A stretch of DNA of 64,000 nt from Bifidobacterium tissieri (GCF_002259645.1 NZ_MWWV01000018.1:62001-126000); one strand, 5' to 3'. Shown: positions 48,816 through 57,089, counted from the stretch's first letter. The notes: a model not told the origin generated them from the sequence alone. Numbers and translations: made by a program.

Positions 48816-50234
48816 ATGCCGGAAGATCTCTTTGGCGCCGCCGACGCCACACAGGAACCTACACGCCCGCTCGCCGTACGCATGCGCCCCACCAACCTCG
48901 ACGACGTGGTCGGACAGCAGCGCATTCTTGGCAAAGGCTCACCGCTGCGCCGCCTCGCATCACCCTCCAGCCGCCGATCCCTCACCGCCCCCAGCGCCAT
49001 CATCCTCTTCGGACCCCCCGGCGTCGGCAAAACCACCCTCGCCTACATCGTCGCCCGCCAATCCGACCGCGCCTTCGAAGAGCTCTCCGCCGTAACCTCC
49101 GGCGTCAAAGACATCCGCGCCGTCCTCACCCGCGCCCACGAACGACTCGTCACCAGCGGCCAGGAAACCGTACTCTTCATCGACGAAGTCCACCGATTCT
49201 CCAAAACCCAGCAGGACGCACTCCTGCCCAGCGTCGAAAACCGAGACATCACCTTCATCGCCGCCACCACGGAAAACCCCAGCTTCTCCATCATCTCCCC
49301 ACTCCTGTCCCGATCCGTCGTCGTCAAACTCAACCCACTCGACAGTCACGACCTCACCACGCTCATCCAACGCGCACTCACCAGCCCGCACGGACTCAAC
49401 AACCAGGTCACCGCCACCCCACAAGCCATAGACGACATCATCCGCATGGCCGGCGGAGACGCCCGCAAAACCCTCACCATCCTCGAAGCCGCAGCCGGAG
49501 CCATCCCGCAACGCAGCACAAGCGACACCGACGACACCATCCCCACCATCACCCCAGACATCGTCGCCAGCGTCATGGACCGCGCCACCATCCGATACGA
49601 CAAAAACGGCGACGACCACTACGACGTCGCCAGCGCCTTCATCAAATCCATGCGCGGATCCGACGTTGACGCCGCACTCCACTACCTTGCCCGCATGCTC
49701 CGTGCCGGAGAGGACCCACGTTTCATCGCCCGACGCATCATCATCGCCTCAGCGGAAGAAGTCGGCATGGCCGCGCCCCAAATACTCCAAACCACCGTCG
49801 CCGCAGCACAGGCCGTGGCCCTCGTCGGCATGCCCGAAGCCCGCATCATCCTTTCCGAAGCCGTCATAGCCGTCGCCACAGCCCCCAAATCCAACGCCAG
49901 CTACAACGCCATCAACGCCGCGCTCGCCGACGTGGACGCCGGCCTGTCCGGCCCGGTTCCGCTGCATCTGCGCAACGCCCCGACCAAGCTCATGAAGCAA
50001 TGGGGCAACCACGAGGGCTACCAGTACGCGCATGACGCGCCCGGGGCCATTGCCGCCCAGCAGTACATGCCGGACGAGCTCGTGGGCAGGGAATACTACC
50101 ATCCGAACGACAGGGGATATGAGCGGGAGATCGGACCCCGACTGCAGCGCATCCGCGAAATCCTCCGCGATGGGACGGAACAGAACGAGCGACAGTCGCG
50201 ACAGCATCCGCAGGATGATCGCCATTCCGACTGA
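48816..50234 (+). CDS. rarA: Replication-associated recombination protein RarA (MgsA, AAA+ ATPase)
   Basis: AAA+ ATPase of 472 residues acting at stalled replication forks. An N-terminal PLAVRMRPTNLDDVVGQQRIL leads to Walker A LFGPPGVGKTTLAY near residue 68. Walker B is LFIDEVHRF, sensor 1 is FIAATTENPSFS, and the C-terminal MgsA domain has RYDKNGDDHYDVASAFIKSM and EGYQYAHDAPG. Length is typical. The start is the ATG at 48816, preceded by a -10 hexamer rather than a ribosome site. The first about 1.1 kb is C-rich with A/C-ending codons; from about 49.9 kb to the stop the composition returns to that of neighbouring genes. Confidence 0.94.
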   Translation: MPEDLFGAADATQEPTRPLAVRMRPTNLDDVVGQQRILGKGSPLRRLASPSSRRSLTAPSAIILFGPPGVGKTTLAYIVARQSDRAFEELSAVTSGVKDIRAVLTRAHERLVTSGQETVLFIDEVHRFSKTQQDALLPSVENRDITFIAATTENPSFSIISPLLSRSVVVKLNPLDSHDLTTLIQRALTSPHGLNNQVTATPQAIDDIIRMAGGDARKTLTILEAAAGAIPQRSTSDTDDTIPTITPDIVASVMDRATIRYDKNGDDHYDVASAFIKSMRGSDVDAALHYLARMLRAGEDPRFIARRIIIASAEEVGMAAPQILQTTVAAAQAVALVGMPEARIILSEAVIAVATAPKSNASYNAINAALADVDAGLSGPVPLHLRNAPTKLMKQWGNHEGYQYAHDAPGAIAAQQYMPDELVGREYYHPNDRGYEREIGPRLQRIREILRDGTEQNERQSRQHPQDDRHSD

Positions 50235-50413
50235 GCTGACTGGAACCGGCCGTGCCTCTCCGGTCGGCTGAAACCGTGACGGCCATAATGTGCGACGTAT
50301 CACAGTACGAGAAAAACTGTCCAATATCCGGAATAAAACACAGGGGACACGCCAATCCGACAACAATGTGAAGCGATTCCCTAAGAGGGGGAAATGATCA
50401 ACCTTCGCGCCGT

Positions 50414-50433
50414 TGCCAAGCGTTGACTTGGCA
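50414..50433. promoter_or_regulatory. Palindromic operator candidate upstream of the MHS transporter
   Basis: TGCCAAG and CTTGGCA form a perfect 7-bp inverted repeat with a 6-nt centre. TTGACT (50423-50428), a good -35 match, lies inside it. A bound repressor would cover the promoter. The regulator is not in the window. Confidence 0.5.
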
Positions 50434-50504
50434 CGGCCCGAACATGGCCAGCCGGTCACGATTGACGCGCGGTGCGTATTGAGACATATGAGAGGAACAG
50501 CGAT

Positions 50505-51818
50505 ATGTCCACCACAACAGCATCGCTAAGCGGCGCAAAGACGGTCAAGAAAGACTCCGTCGCCGAGATCATCGCCGCATCCATGGTCGGCACAGCCATC
50601 GAATTCTACGACAACTACTGCTATTCCATCGCAGCCGCCAGCTACTTCGGCACCATCTTCTTCACCACGGTCGCCAAATCCAACCCCGCGCTGGCGACCC
50701 TGATGTCCTTCGTCACCTTTGCCGTCTCTTTCCTTGCCCGCCCCTTCGGCTCCATGCTCTTCGGACACTTCGGCGACAGAATGGGCCGCAAGAAAACACT
50801 CGTGATCGCCCTGCTGACCATGGGCATCTCCACCTTCGTCGTCGGCCTGCTGCCCGGCTATGAGCAGATCGGCGCATGGGCCGTCGTCATCCTGTGCCTC
50901 TGCCGCGCATGCCAGGGCGTCGGCCTCGCCGGAGAATGGTCCGGTGCCGCCCTCGTGGCCACCGAAAACGCCCCCGCCGACAAGCGCGCCCTCTACGGCT
51001 CCTTCCCGAACCTCGGCGCCCCGATCGGCTTCTTCTGCGCATACGGCATCAACCTGCTGCTCACCACCCACCTGAGCAAGGCCCAGATGATCGCATTCGG
51101 CTGGCGCATCCCCTTCCTGCTCTCCGCCATCCTCGTCATCGTCGGACTCTACGTGCGCGCCCGCATGAGCGAAACCCCCGTGTTCCGCAAGGCAGCCGAG
51201 GAAAAGCGTATCGTCCGCCACCCGCTACGCTCGCTCGTGCCGTACTGGAAGCAGGTCGTGCTCGGCACTCTCGCCATGGGTATCACCTACACGCTGTTCT
51301 ACACACTGGGCACTTGGTCGCTGAGCTACGGCGTCGCCAACCTTGGATTCAAGCAGCCTGAGTATCTTGCCATGCAGATGGTCTCCGTGTTCTTCTTCGC
51401 CGCATTCATCGTTGTCGGATGCCTGTGGGCCGACAAGGCCGGACGCAAGAAGGTGCTGATCGCCACCACGGCGGTCACCGTGGTCTTCAGCTTCTTCGCT
51501 CCCGCGTTGCTGCAGCACAATGTCGCATCCATCATGCTGTTCCTGTGCCTCGGCTTCGTGCTCATGGGCGGACTGTTCGGCCCCTCCGGCGCCTATCTGC
51601 CCGAGCTGTTCCCGACGAACGTCCGCTACTCCGGTGCCGGCCTGTCCTACAACCTCGCCGCGATCTTCGGTGGAGCCTTCGCTCCGTCGCTGGCCACGTG
51701 GCTGGTTGAAAAGTACGGCATCATGTCCGTGGGCTGGTACCTTGCCGTCATGGCGGTGATCGCCCTGATCGCGCTGTTCCTCATCAAGGAAAGCAAGGAT
51801 ATGGATTACACCCGTTGA
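50505..51818 (+). CDS. MHS-family (metabolite:H+ symporter) MFS transporter
   Basis: Twelve-helix major facilitator, 437 residues, of the metabolite:H+ symporter group that carries organic acids, osmolytes or related solutes. Family features are GTAIEFYDNYCYSIAAASYF at the start, the loop GHFGDRMGRKKTLVIALL between helices 2 and 3, GLAGEWSGAALVATENAP, and a later WADKAGRKKVL. Substrate cannot be read from sequence. AGAGGA precedes the ATG at 50505, preferred over 50472. The 270 bp upstream contain the palindrome at 50414-50433 and no gene that I can see. Confidence 0.9.
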   Translation: MSTTTASLSGAKTVKKDSVAEIIAASMVGTAIEFYDNYCYSIAAASYFGTIFFTTVAKSNPALATLMSFVTFAVSFLARPFGSMLFGHFGDRMGRKKTLVIALLTMGISTFVVGLLPGYEQIGAWAVVILCLCRACQGVGLAGEWSGAALVATENAPADKRALYGSFPNLGAPIGFFCAYGINLLLTTHLSKAQMIAFGWRIPFLLSAILVIVGLYVRARMSETPVFRKAAEEKRIVRHPLRSLVPYWKQVVLGTLAMGITYTLFYTLGTWSLSYGVANLGFKQPEYLAMQMVSVFFFAAFIVVGCLWADKAGRKKVLIATTAVTVVFSFFAPALLQHNVASIMLFLCLGFVLMGGLFGPSGAYLPELFPTNVRYSGAGLSYNLAAIFGGAFAPSLATWLVEKYGIMSVGWYLAVMAVIALIALFLIKESKDMDYTR

Positions 51819-51827
51819 TCCATCCGT

Positions 51828-51870
51828 GCATTGGAACGCCAATCGTTGTTGACGATCGGCGTTCCAATGC
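51828..51870. terminator. Long hairpin after the MHS transporter
   Basis: A 13-bp perfect stem (51828-51840 with 51858-51870) continues after one A-C mismatch with a 5-bp ATCGT/ACGAT stem and a 5-nt loop. No T-run follows. It may terminate or protect the transporter mRNA end. Confidence 0.5.
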
Positions 51871-51886
51871 GATGATATGAGAATCC

Positions 51887-51927
51887 GGTAAGGGCCGGCG
51901 ACCGCACATGGGTCGCCGGCCCTTACC
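51887..51927. terminator. Perfect 17-bp palindromic hairpin before the aminotransferase promoter
   Basis: The arms at 51887-51903 and 51911-51927 are perfectly complementary (GGTAAGGGCCGGCGACC on the left), with a 7-nt loop. The following ATCTGTATATATT is AT-rich rather than a T-run. It is the second large hairpin within 60 bp. Confidence 0.5.
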
Positions 51928-51934
51928 ATCTGTA

Positions 51935-51958
51935 TATATTAGGGGCACAACGTTGTGC
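51935..51958 (+). promoter_or_regulatory. Promoter with palindromic operator for the aminotransferase
   Basis: TATATT (51935-51940) is a good -10, and GCACAACGTTGTGC (51945-51958) is a perfect 14-bp palindrome where transcription should begin. A LacI-type or similar repressor would block initiation directly. Confidence 0.55.
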
Positions 51959-51988
51959 GGACGCATGACGCGGAAAGGAGATGCAACC

Positions 51989-53182
51989 ATGGCCATGGGG
52001 TCGCCGAGGATGTCGAAACGAGCGAGGGAATCGGAGCCGTTCCGGGCCATGGCCTTCGGAGCGCGTGCCGATGAGCTGATCGCGCAGGGGCATGACGTCA
52101 TCAAGCTCGGGCTGGGGGAGCCGGACTTCGGCGCACCTGCCGTGGTCCGTCGCGCCATGATCGAGCAGATGGATGGCCGGCCGTTGCCGTATACCGCCTC
52201 GCTTGGCATCACCCCGCTGCGGGAGGCGATCAGTGAGTTCTATCGACAGCGGCACGGACTTGACGTCGATCCGAAGCGCATCGCCATAACCTGCGGAGGA
52301 TCCGAAGCGCTGATGCTGGCCATAGCCGCCACCATCGATCCCGGTGACGAGGTGCTTGCCGCCGACCCTTCCTATCCTTGCAATCGCGAACTGGTGAACA
52401 TGTTCGGCGGGACTGTGATCAATGTGCCGACCGACGCCGCCAGCCGATACCATCTCAGTCCGGATTCCGTGTCGTCCGCGTGGACCGAACGAACCAAGGC
52501 GGTGATGATCACGTCCCCGTCGAACCCGACCGGTACCTGTATCCCATTCACAATGCTTCGGAATATCTGTAGCTATGCGCGAGACCATGGGGCGTGGCGT
52601 ATCATCGACGAGACCTATCTCGATCTCGCCGATGTCGAATCCGACGGATCGCAGGTGCGTTCGGCCTTGGAATGCGATCCCGATGCCATCACCGTCAACA
52701 GTTTTTCGAAATACTTCGGCATGACCGGCTGGCGACTGGGGTGGATGGTGCTGCCTGAGTGCCTGCTCGGAGCGGTGGATAATCTGGCCATGAATACATT
52801 GCTCTGTGCGCCGACCCCGGTACAGTGGGCCGCTTTGGCCTGCTTTACACCCGAGGCGTATGCGGAGTGCGATCATCGTCGTGACGAATTCCGCAAACGC
52901 CGATCGCTGGTCATCGAGGGGCTGAAGCGGATCGGATTGCCGGTGGAGGTCGAGCCCAACGGTGCCTTCTACGCGTACTTCAGTGTTGCGTCCACGGGTC
53001 TGGATGCATGGACGTTCTGTAGCCGACTGCTGGAGGAGCGGTATGTGGCCCTTACCCCAGGACGCGACTTCGCCGTGAAGACCGCGGATACGCATGTCAG
53101 GCTGTCCTATGCGGCATCCCGCGATGCGTTGCGTGAAGGTCTGGCACGTGTGGGGGATTTTGTTGATTCGTTGCGTCGCTGA
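51989..53182 (+). CDS. PLP-dependent class I/II aminotransferase
   Basis: A 397-residue fold-type I aminotransferase of the aspartate/alanine-type group. Motifs are GLGEPDFGAP near the N-terminus, TCGGSEALMLAIAA, the Asn in SPSNPTGT, the Asp-x-x-Tyr in IIDETYLDLADV, and the PLP-binding Lys in NSFSKYFGMTGWRLGW near residue 240; the substrate-binding Arg is in THVRLSYA. Amino donor and acceptor are not predictable. AAAGGAG lies 8 nt before the ATG at 51989, ruling out the ATG at 51908. It lies between a transporter and a 2-hydroxyacid dehydrogenase, which hints at an amino or hydroxy acid pathway, but each gene has its own operator-like element. Confidence 0.9.
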   Translation: MAMGSPRMSKRARESEPFRAMAFGARADELIAQGHDVIKLGLGEPDFGAPAVVRRAMIEQMDGRPLPYTASLGITPLREAISEFYRQRHGLDVDPKRIAITCGGSEALMLAIAATIDPGDEVLAADPSYPCNRELVNMFGGTVINVPTDAASRYHLSPDSVSSAWTERTKAVMITSPSNPTGTCIPFTMLRNICSYARDHGAWRIIDETYLDLADVESDGSQVRSALECDPDAITVNSFSKYFGMTGWRLGWMVLPECLLGAVDNLAMNTLLCAPTPVQWAALACFTPEAYAECDHRRDEFRKRRSLVIEGLKRIGLPVEVEPNGAFYAYFSVASTGLDAWTFCSRLLEERYVALTPGRDFAVKTADTHVRLSYAASRDALREGLARVGDFVDSLRR

Positions 53183-53211
53183 AGTATCCGTCGTATCATG
53201 ACTACTGGTTG

Positions 53212-53225
53212 GTGTATCGATACAC
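53212..53225. promoter_or_regulatory. Palindromic operator candidate upstream of the 2-hydroxyacid dehydrogenase
   Basis: GTGTATCGATACAC is a perfect 14-bp palindrome, flanked by TT and AA one base out on each side. GTGTAT recurs at 53231-53236 inside a small CGGT/ACCG repeat. It lies about 70 bp before the start codon. Confidence 0.5.
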
Positions 53226-53295
53226 TAACGGTGTATTACCGTGAGGTCATATCGAAACATTCGAATCGATGATTCATGACACAAGGAAGGGCAAT

Positions 53296-54279
53296 ATGAC
53301 CACTGTGAACAAGGACAACGAAGTCATCGTCAACTGCCTCCCATTGGACGACGGCGAGCGCCGCGAATTCATGATGGCGGCAAACGGTGTTGAGCAGGTG
53401 TTCGTCGGCGATCCGACGGAGCGGAATACCATGACGTGGTCGGTGCATGTTCCCGAGGACGTTGCCCGGCGTGCCACCGCCGTCATCGGCAATGTTCCGC
53501 CATCGCAGATCACCCGGTATCCGCATCTGCGCTGGCTGCAGACCTGGAGCGCCGGTGTGGACGCCTACCTCGCCCCCGGAGTGCTTGACCCGTCGGTAAT
53601 GGTGACCAATGCCAGCGGCGCTTACGGACAGAGCGTATCCGAACACCTGTTTGCCATGATGTGGGCCCTGATGAAGAACCTGCCCTCATATCGGGATAAT
53701 CAATCACGGAACGAATGGCATGATATGGGAGCGGCCTCTTCACCGTTCGGGGCCACGGTTCTGGTCATCGGAACCGGAGACATCGGTTCCCACTTCGCCA
53801 CGATGTGCCATGGCGTCGGGGCACATACCGTGGGCGTACGTCGCAATCCAAACAAGAACGCCGACGGCATCGAATCCATGCACGGATTCGATGAGCTGGA
53901 TGAGCTGCTGCCTCACGCCGACGTCGTGGCGCTTATCGTGCCATCGGCGCCGGACACGCATCATCTTCTCGATGCCCGTCGTCTGGCATTGCTGAAGCCG
54001 GGAGCAATCGTACTGAACGCCGGTAGGGGAGACGCCATCGATCCGGATGCGCTACTCGCCAATCTCGACGGGTTACGCGGAGCGGGTCTGGACGTCACCG
54101 AACCTGAACCGTTGCCGACGGACAGCCCGTTGTGGTCCCACCCACGCTGCCTGATCACTCCGCACGTCGCCGGTGGCAATCATCTGCGCGCCACCGTCGA
54201 CCGGATCATCGCCATCGCCCGTGACAACATCGCCAACTATACGACCGGCGCGCCGTTGCACAATCAGGTGAGGCGCTGA
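53296..54279 (+). CDS. D-isomer-specific 2-hydroxyacid dehydrogenase
   Basis: NAD(P)-dependent dehydrogenase of 327 residues, interconverting a 2-oxo acid and a D-2-hydroxy acid. The Rossmann motif is VLVIGTGDIGSHFATM near residue 160; the catalytic Arg is in LNAGRGDAID, the Glu in DVTEPEPLP and the His in LITPHVAGGNH. Residues 1-100 form the split catalytic domain. AAGGAAGGG precedes the ATG at 53296; the frame is open to 53269. Substrate is unknown. A strong terminator follows. Confidence 0.9.
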   Translation: MTTVNKDNEVIVNCLPLDDGERREFMMAANGVEQVFVGDPTERNTMTWSVHVPEDVARRATAVIGNVPPSQITRYPHLRWLQTWSAGVDAYLAPGVLDPSVMVTNASGAYGQSVSEHLFAMMWALMKNLPSYRDNQSRNEWHDMGAASSPFGATVLVIGTGDIGSHFATMCHGVGAHTVGVRRNPNKNADGIESMHGFDELDELLPHADVVALIVPSAPDTHHLLDARRLALLKPGAIVLNAGRGDAIDPDALLANLDGLRGAGLDVTEPEPLPTDSPLWSHPRCLITPHVAGGNHLRATVDRIIAIARDNIANYTTGAPLHNQVRR

Positions 54280-54320
54280 GTCGGCTCCGACAGGTGACAG
54301 GCTTGTCTTCCTGATACCAC

Positions 54321-54374
54321 GAGAAAGGCCGCTATGCCGTCATAATTCGACGGCACAGCGGCCTTTCTCTTTTT
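54321..54374 (+). terminator. Strong terminator between the dehydrogenase and metI
   Basis: A 13-bp stem (54321-54333 with 54357-54369), one A-C mismatch, then a 7-bp TGCCGTC/GACGGCA stem with loop ATAATTC, and a TTTTT tail. Lying between convergent genes, it may also stop metI transcripts. Confidence 0.85.
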
Positions 54375-54401
54375 GCCGGCATATCAGCCGGCATGCATCA
54401 C

Positions 54402-55082
54402 TCAGCGACCGTGATGGTCGATCTTGCGTGCGATCACATTGCCCAGGGACTGGAAGATCTGCACAAGGATCACGCACAATACCACGGAGACGATCATCAC
54501 GTCATCCTGGTAGCGCTGATAACCGTATCGGATGGCGATATCGCCCAGGCCGCCGGCTCCAACCGTGCCCGCCATGGCGGAATATCCGAACAGGTTGATG
54601 AACGTGATCGTAGCGCCACGTACCAGCGACGGCAGGCTCTCGAACAGCAGCACCTTGGTGACGATCTGCCAGGTGTTGGCGCCAAAGCTCTGCGCGGCTT
54701 CGACCAGACTCTCATCCACTTCGGCCAACGACTGCTCGACCATACGGCCGACGAACGGCGCCGCGGAGACGATCAACGGTACGATGGCACCCTCTACGCC
54801 CAGTGACGTACCCACGATCAGGCGGGTGAGCGGGATCAATGCCACGAGCAGAATGATGAAGGGAATGGACCTGCCGATATTCACGATCCAACCCAGCACG
54901 GAATGAAGCACGCGATGCGGCCTGAGCGCGGTGGGTCCGCTGATGGTGAGCAGCACGCCAATCGGCACGCCGATCACGTAGGCGATCAGCGTGGAGACGC
55001 TGGTCATCACGATGGTGTCCCATGTTCCCTGCACCAGCAGTTCGCCATATTCGGCGATGAACTCCTGCACGATCTGTCCCAT
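54402..55082 (-). CDS. metI: Methionine-type ABC transporter permease
   Basis: MetI-type permease, 226 residues, five hydrophobic helices. The EAA-like loop is ESLVEAAQSFGANTWQIVTKV. N-terminal GTWDTIVMTSVSTLIAYVIG and later GYSAMAGTVGAGGLGDIAIR are typical of MetI. The ATG at 55082 overlaps the end of metN, with GAGGAGAAG inside metN as ribosome site; a GTG at 55088 is possible. It forms the importer for methionine (often also D-methionine) with MetN and MetQ. Confidence 0.94.
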   Translation of the reverse strand: MGQIVQEFIAEYGELLVQGTWDTIVMTSVSTLIAYVIGVPIGVLLTISGPTALRPHRVLHSVLGWIVNIGRSIPFIILLVALIPLTRLIVGTSLGVEGAIVPLIVSAAPFVGRMVEQSLAEVDESLVEAAQSFGANTWQIVTKVLLFESLPSLVRGATITFINLFGYSAMAGTVGAGGLGDIAIRYGYQRYQDDVMIVSVVLCVILVQIFQSLGNVIARKIDHHGR

Positions 55083-55084
55083 TG

Positions 55085-55876
55085 TCACTTCTCCTCTTCC
55101 GTGGTGGAGTCCGTCGTATTCGTGTCGCGACGGTTCTGCGCTCCATCGCTGGCGATCAGCGCCTTGAGGATGTCGCTGTGCGGGTCGGAGAACAGCTCTT
55201 CGGTCGGGCCCATTTCGACGATGTCGCCGCCGTCGATCATGGCCACGCGGTCACAGATGTTACGTGCCACGGCCAGCGAGTGGGTGATCACGACCATGGT
55301 CACGTCGAGTTCGCGATTGATGCGGCGAAGCAGATCAAGGATCTGCACGGTCGTGGTGGTGTCAAGGGCGCTGGTGGCCTCGTCACACAGCATGATCCGC
55401 GGATTGTTGGCCAGTGCACGCGCAATGGCCACACGCTGCTGCTGTCCGCCGGAGAGCTGGCTGGGGTAGCGGTCGGCGTACTCCTCAAGTCCGACCAGAG
55501 TCAGCAGACGGCGGGCGCGCTGCTCACGCTCCTCACGGGGAGTGCGGTTGAGTTCCAAGGGGAATGTGACATTGCGGAGCACCGTGCGCTGCTGGAACAG
55601 GCTGAAGTTCTGGAAGATCATGCCGATCGAGGAGCGCAGTGCTGACAGCTTCTTGCCGGTCGCGTCGGTGACGTCCTTGCCGTCGATGATCACCTTGCCC
55701 TTGGTAGGACGTTCCAGAAGGTTGATGCATCGTACGAGCGTGGACTTGCCGGCACCGGAGGATCCGAGGATGCCAAACACTTCGCCGGGGCGGATGCTGA
55801 GATTGATGTCATGCAGGACCTCGTGGGATTCGGGCCCCTCGTCATAGCTTTTGTATAGATGCTCGAGCTGAATCAT
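55085..55876 (-). CDS. metN: Methionine-type ABC transporter ATPase
   Basis: ATPase subunit of 263 residues. Walker A is GSSGAGKSTLVRCINLL, the Q-loop IGMIFQNFSLF, the signature [15 protein letters not shown], Walker B IMLCDEATSALD and the H-loop VVITHSL. It is shorter than E. coli MetN (343): the usual C-terminal ACT-like NIL domain that gives substrate inhibition is missing, and a short Thr/Glu tail replaces it. I prefer the ATG at 55876, with a weak GGA upstream; a TTG at 55885 is in frame. Coupled to metI. Confidence 0.93.
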   Translation of the reverse strand: MIQLEHLYKSYDEGPESHEVLHDINLSIRPGEVFGILGSSGAGKSTLVRCINLLERPTKGKVIIDGKDVTDATGKKLSALRSSIGMIFQNFSLFQQRTVLRNVTFPLELNRTPREEREQRARRLLTLVGLEEYADRYPSQLSGGQQQRVAIARALANNPRIMLCDEATSALDTTTTVQILDLLRRINRELDVTMVVITHSLAVARNICDRVAMIDGGDIVEMGPTEELFSDPHSDILKALIASDGAQNRRDTNTTDSTTEEEK

Positions 55877-55897
55877 ATCGTCCAATCAAAGCGTGAA

Positions 55898-55928
55898 GGT
55901 CCGACCTTCCCGAGGGGGAGGTCGGACC
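55898..55928 (-). terminator. Attenuator-like hairpin between metQ and metN
   Basis: GGTCCGACCT (55898-55907) pairs with AGGTCGGACC (55919-55928), and an inner TCCC/GGGG stem gives 14 pairs around a 3-nt loop. On the minus strand TTCACGCTTTG follows. It probably lets the binding protein be made in excess over the transporter core. Confidence 0.6.
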
Positions 55929-55958
55929 GGAAATGGAATGAGGACTGTCCGAATGCCG

Positions 55959-56801
55959 TCAGAAGACCGGCAGCACCGCGCCCTTGTAGTTCTTGTTGAT
56001 GTAGTCGCGCACCTCGTCGGAGTTCAGCGCCTTCTTGAGTTCCTTGGTCTTCTCGGTGTTCTCGTTGCCCTGCTTGACCACCAGAATGTTGGCGTAGGTC
56101 TTGGCGGCAAGGCCATCGACCTTCTCGCTGGCCAGGGCGTCCTTGCTCGGGTCGAACTTCGCCTGAATGGCGTAGTTGCCATTCAGTGCGGCGATGTCCA
56201 CATCGTTGATCACCGTCGGCACCACGGCCGCTTCGAGCTCCTTGAACTGCAGGTTCTTCGGGTTTTCGGTGATGTCCTTCGGAGTGGCGGTGATGTCGTT
56301 GGCGTCCTTGAGCTTGATCAGACCGGCGTCCTGCAGCAGCAGGAGGGCGCGTGCCTCATTGGTGGCATCGTTCGGCACGGCGACGGTAGCTCCGTCCTGC
56401 AGGGCGTCAAGGCTCTTGGTCTTGCCCGGGTACAGGCCGAAGGGCTCGAAGTGCACGGTCTCGACGGACACGAGATGCGTGCCCTTCTCCTTGTTGAAGT
56501 CGTCGAGGTACGGCTTGTGCTGGAAGTAGTTGGCGTCGACCTCGCCCTCTTCGGTGGCGGTGTTCGGCTGCACGTAGTCGGTGAATTCCTTCACTTCGAG
56601 CTTGTAGCCGTCCTTTTCGAGGATCGGCTTCACCGCATTGTTGAGGATTTCGGCGTGCGGGGTGGGGCTTGCCGCCACGGTGATGGTCTTATCGTCCTCG
56701 GACGACGAGCTGCCCGACGAGCTTCCGCAGCCGCTCAACGCGAGTGCGGCGATGGTGGTGATGGCGAGTGCCGTGCTGACGATAGCGTTCCTCTTGACCA
56801 T
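55959..56801 (-). CDS. metQ: Methionine-type substrate-binding lipoprotein
   Basis: MetQ/NlpA-family lipoprotein, 280 residues. The signal peptide MVKRNAIVSTALAITTIAAL leads to the lipobox ALSGCGSS, then a Ser-rich linker. The mature protein has ASPTPHAEILNNAVKPIL, EFTDYVQPN, DANYFQHKPYLDDF and IPNDATNEARALLLLQ-like elements (VPNDATNEARALLLLQ), all standard. GGAAGGAAGAG lies before the ATG at 56801. It is first in the metQ-metN-metI operon, with a hairpin after it. Confidence 0.95.
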   Translation of the reverse strand: MVKRNAIVSTALAITTIAALALSGCGSSSGSSSSEDDKTITVAASPTPHAEILNNAVKPILEKDGYKLEVKEFTDYVQPNTATEEGEVDANYFQHKPYLDDFNKEKGTHLVSVETVHFEPFGLYPGKTKSLDALQDGATVAVPNDATNEARALLLLQDAGLIKLKDANDITATPKDITENPKNLQFKELEAAVVPTVINDVDIAALNGNYAIQAKFDPSKDALASEKVDGLAAKTYANILVVKQGNENTEKTKELKKALNSDEVRDYINKNYKGAVLPVF

Positions 56802-56844
56802 GATGTGCTCTTCCTTCCTCTCATGGTATTTGCGACGGAACCCT

Positions 56845-56850
56845 ACTATA
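56845..56850 (-). promoter_or_regulatory. -10 hexamer for metQNI
   Basis: Minus-strand TATAGT followed by AGGG, about 43 nt before the metQ start. The leader is too short for a SAM riboswitch, and none is recognised upstream. Confidence 0.45.
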
Positions 56851-56954
56851 AAGGAGTCCGGGGAACGGCATGACGACTTTTCGATTGGAATTATTTATAT
56901 GATGTTCAATTCCGTTGACCTGTATGCCGTTCCGCCTGACGTTTCTGTCGTCCG

Positions 56955-56994
56955 GCGTACAAAAGGACCCGACGCGCTGTCGCATCGGGTCCTT
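56955..56994 (-). terminator. Terminator after the cyclophilin gene
   Basis: AAGGACCCGA (56963-56972) pairs with TCGGGTCCTT (56985-56994) around a 12-nt loop. On the minus strand it is followed by TTTTGTAC. The rest of 56851-57089 contains nothing else I recognise. Confidence 0.75.
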
Positions 56995-57089
56995 GGGGAA
57001 TGTCGAATCCGGTCATATCGTGCGCACTGATTTCCTGACGTTGGCGATCAGTCGGCGATGAAAAAGTTGATATGACGATGGCGGATCGG

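Noticed and set aside
52774-52782. GGTGGATAA, one mismatch from a DnaA box
   Set aside because: It is inside the aminotransferase coding sequence, single and unpaired; near-matches of this kind are expected by chance.
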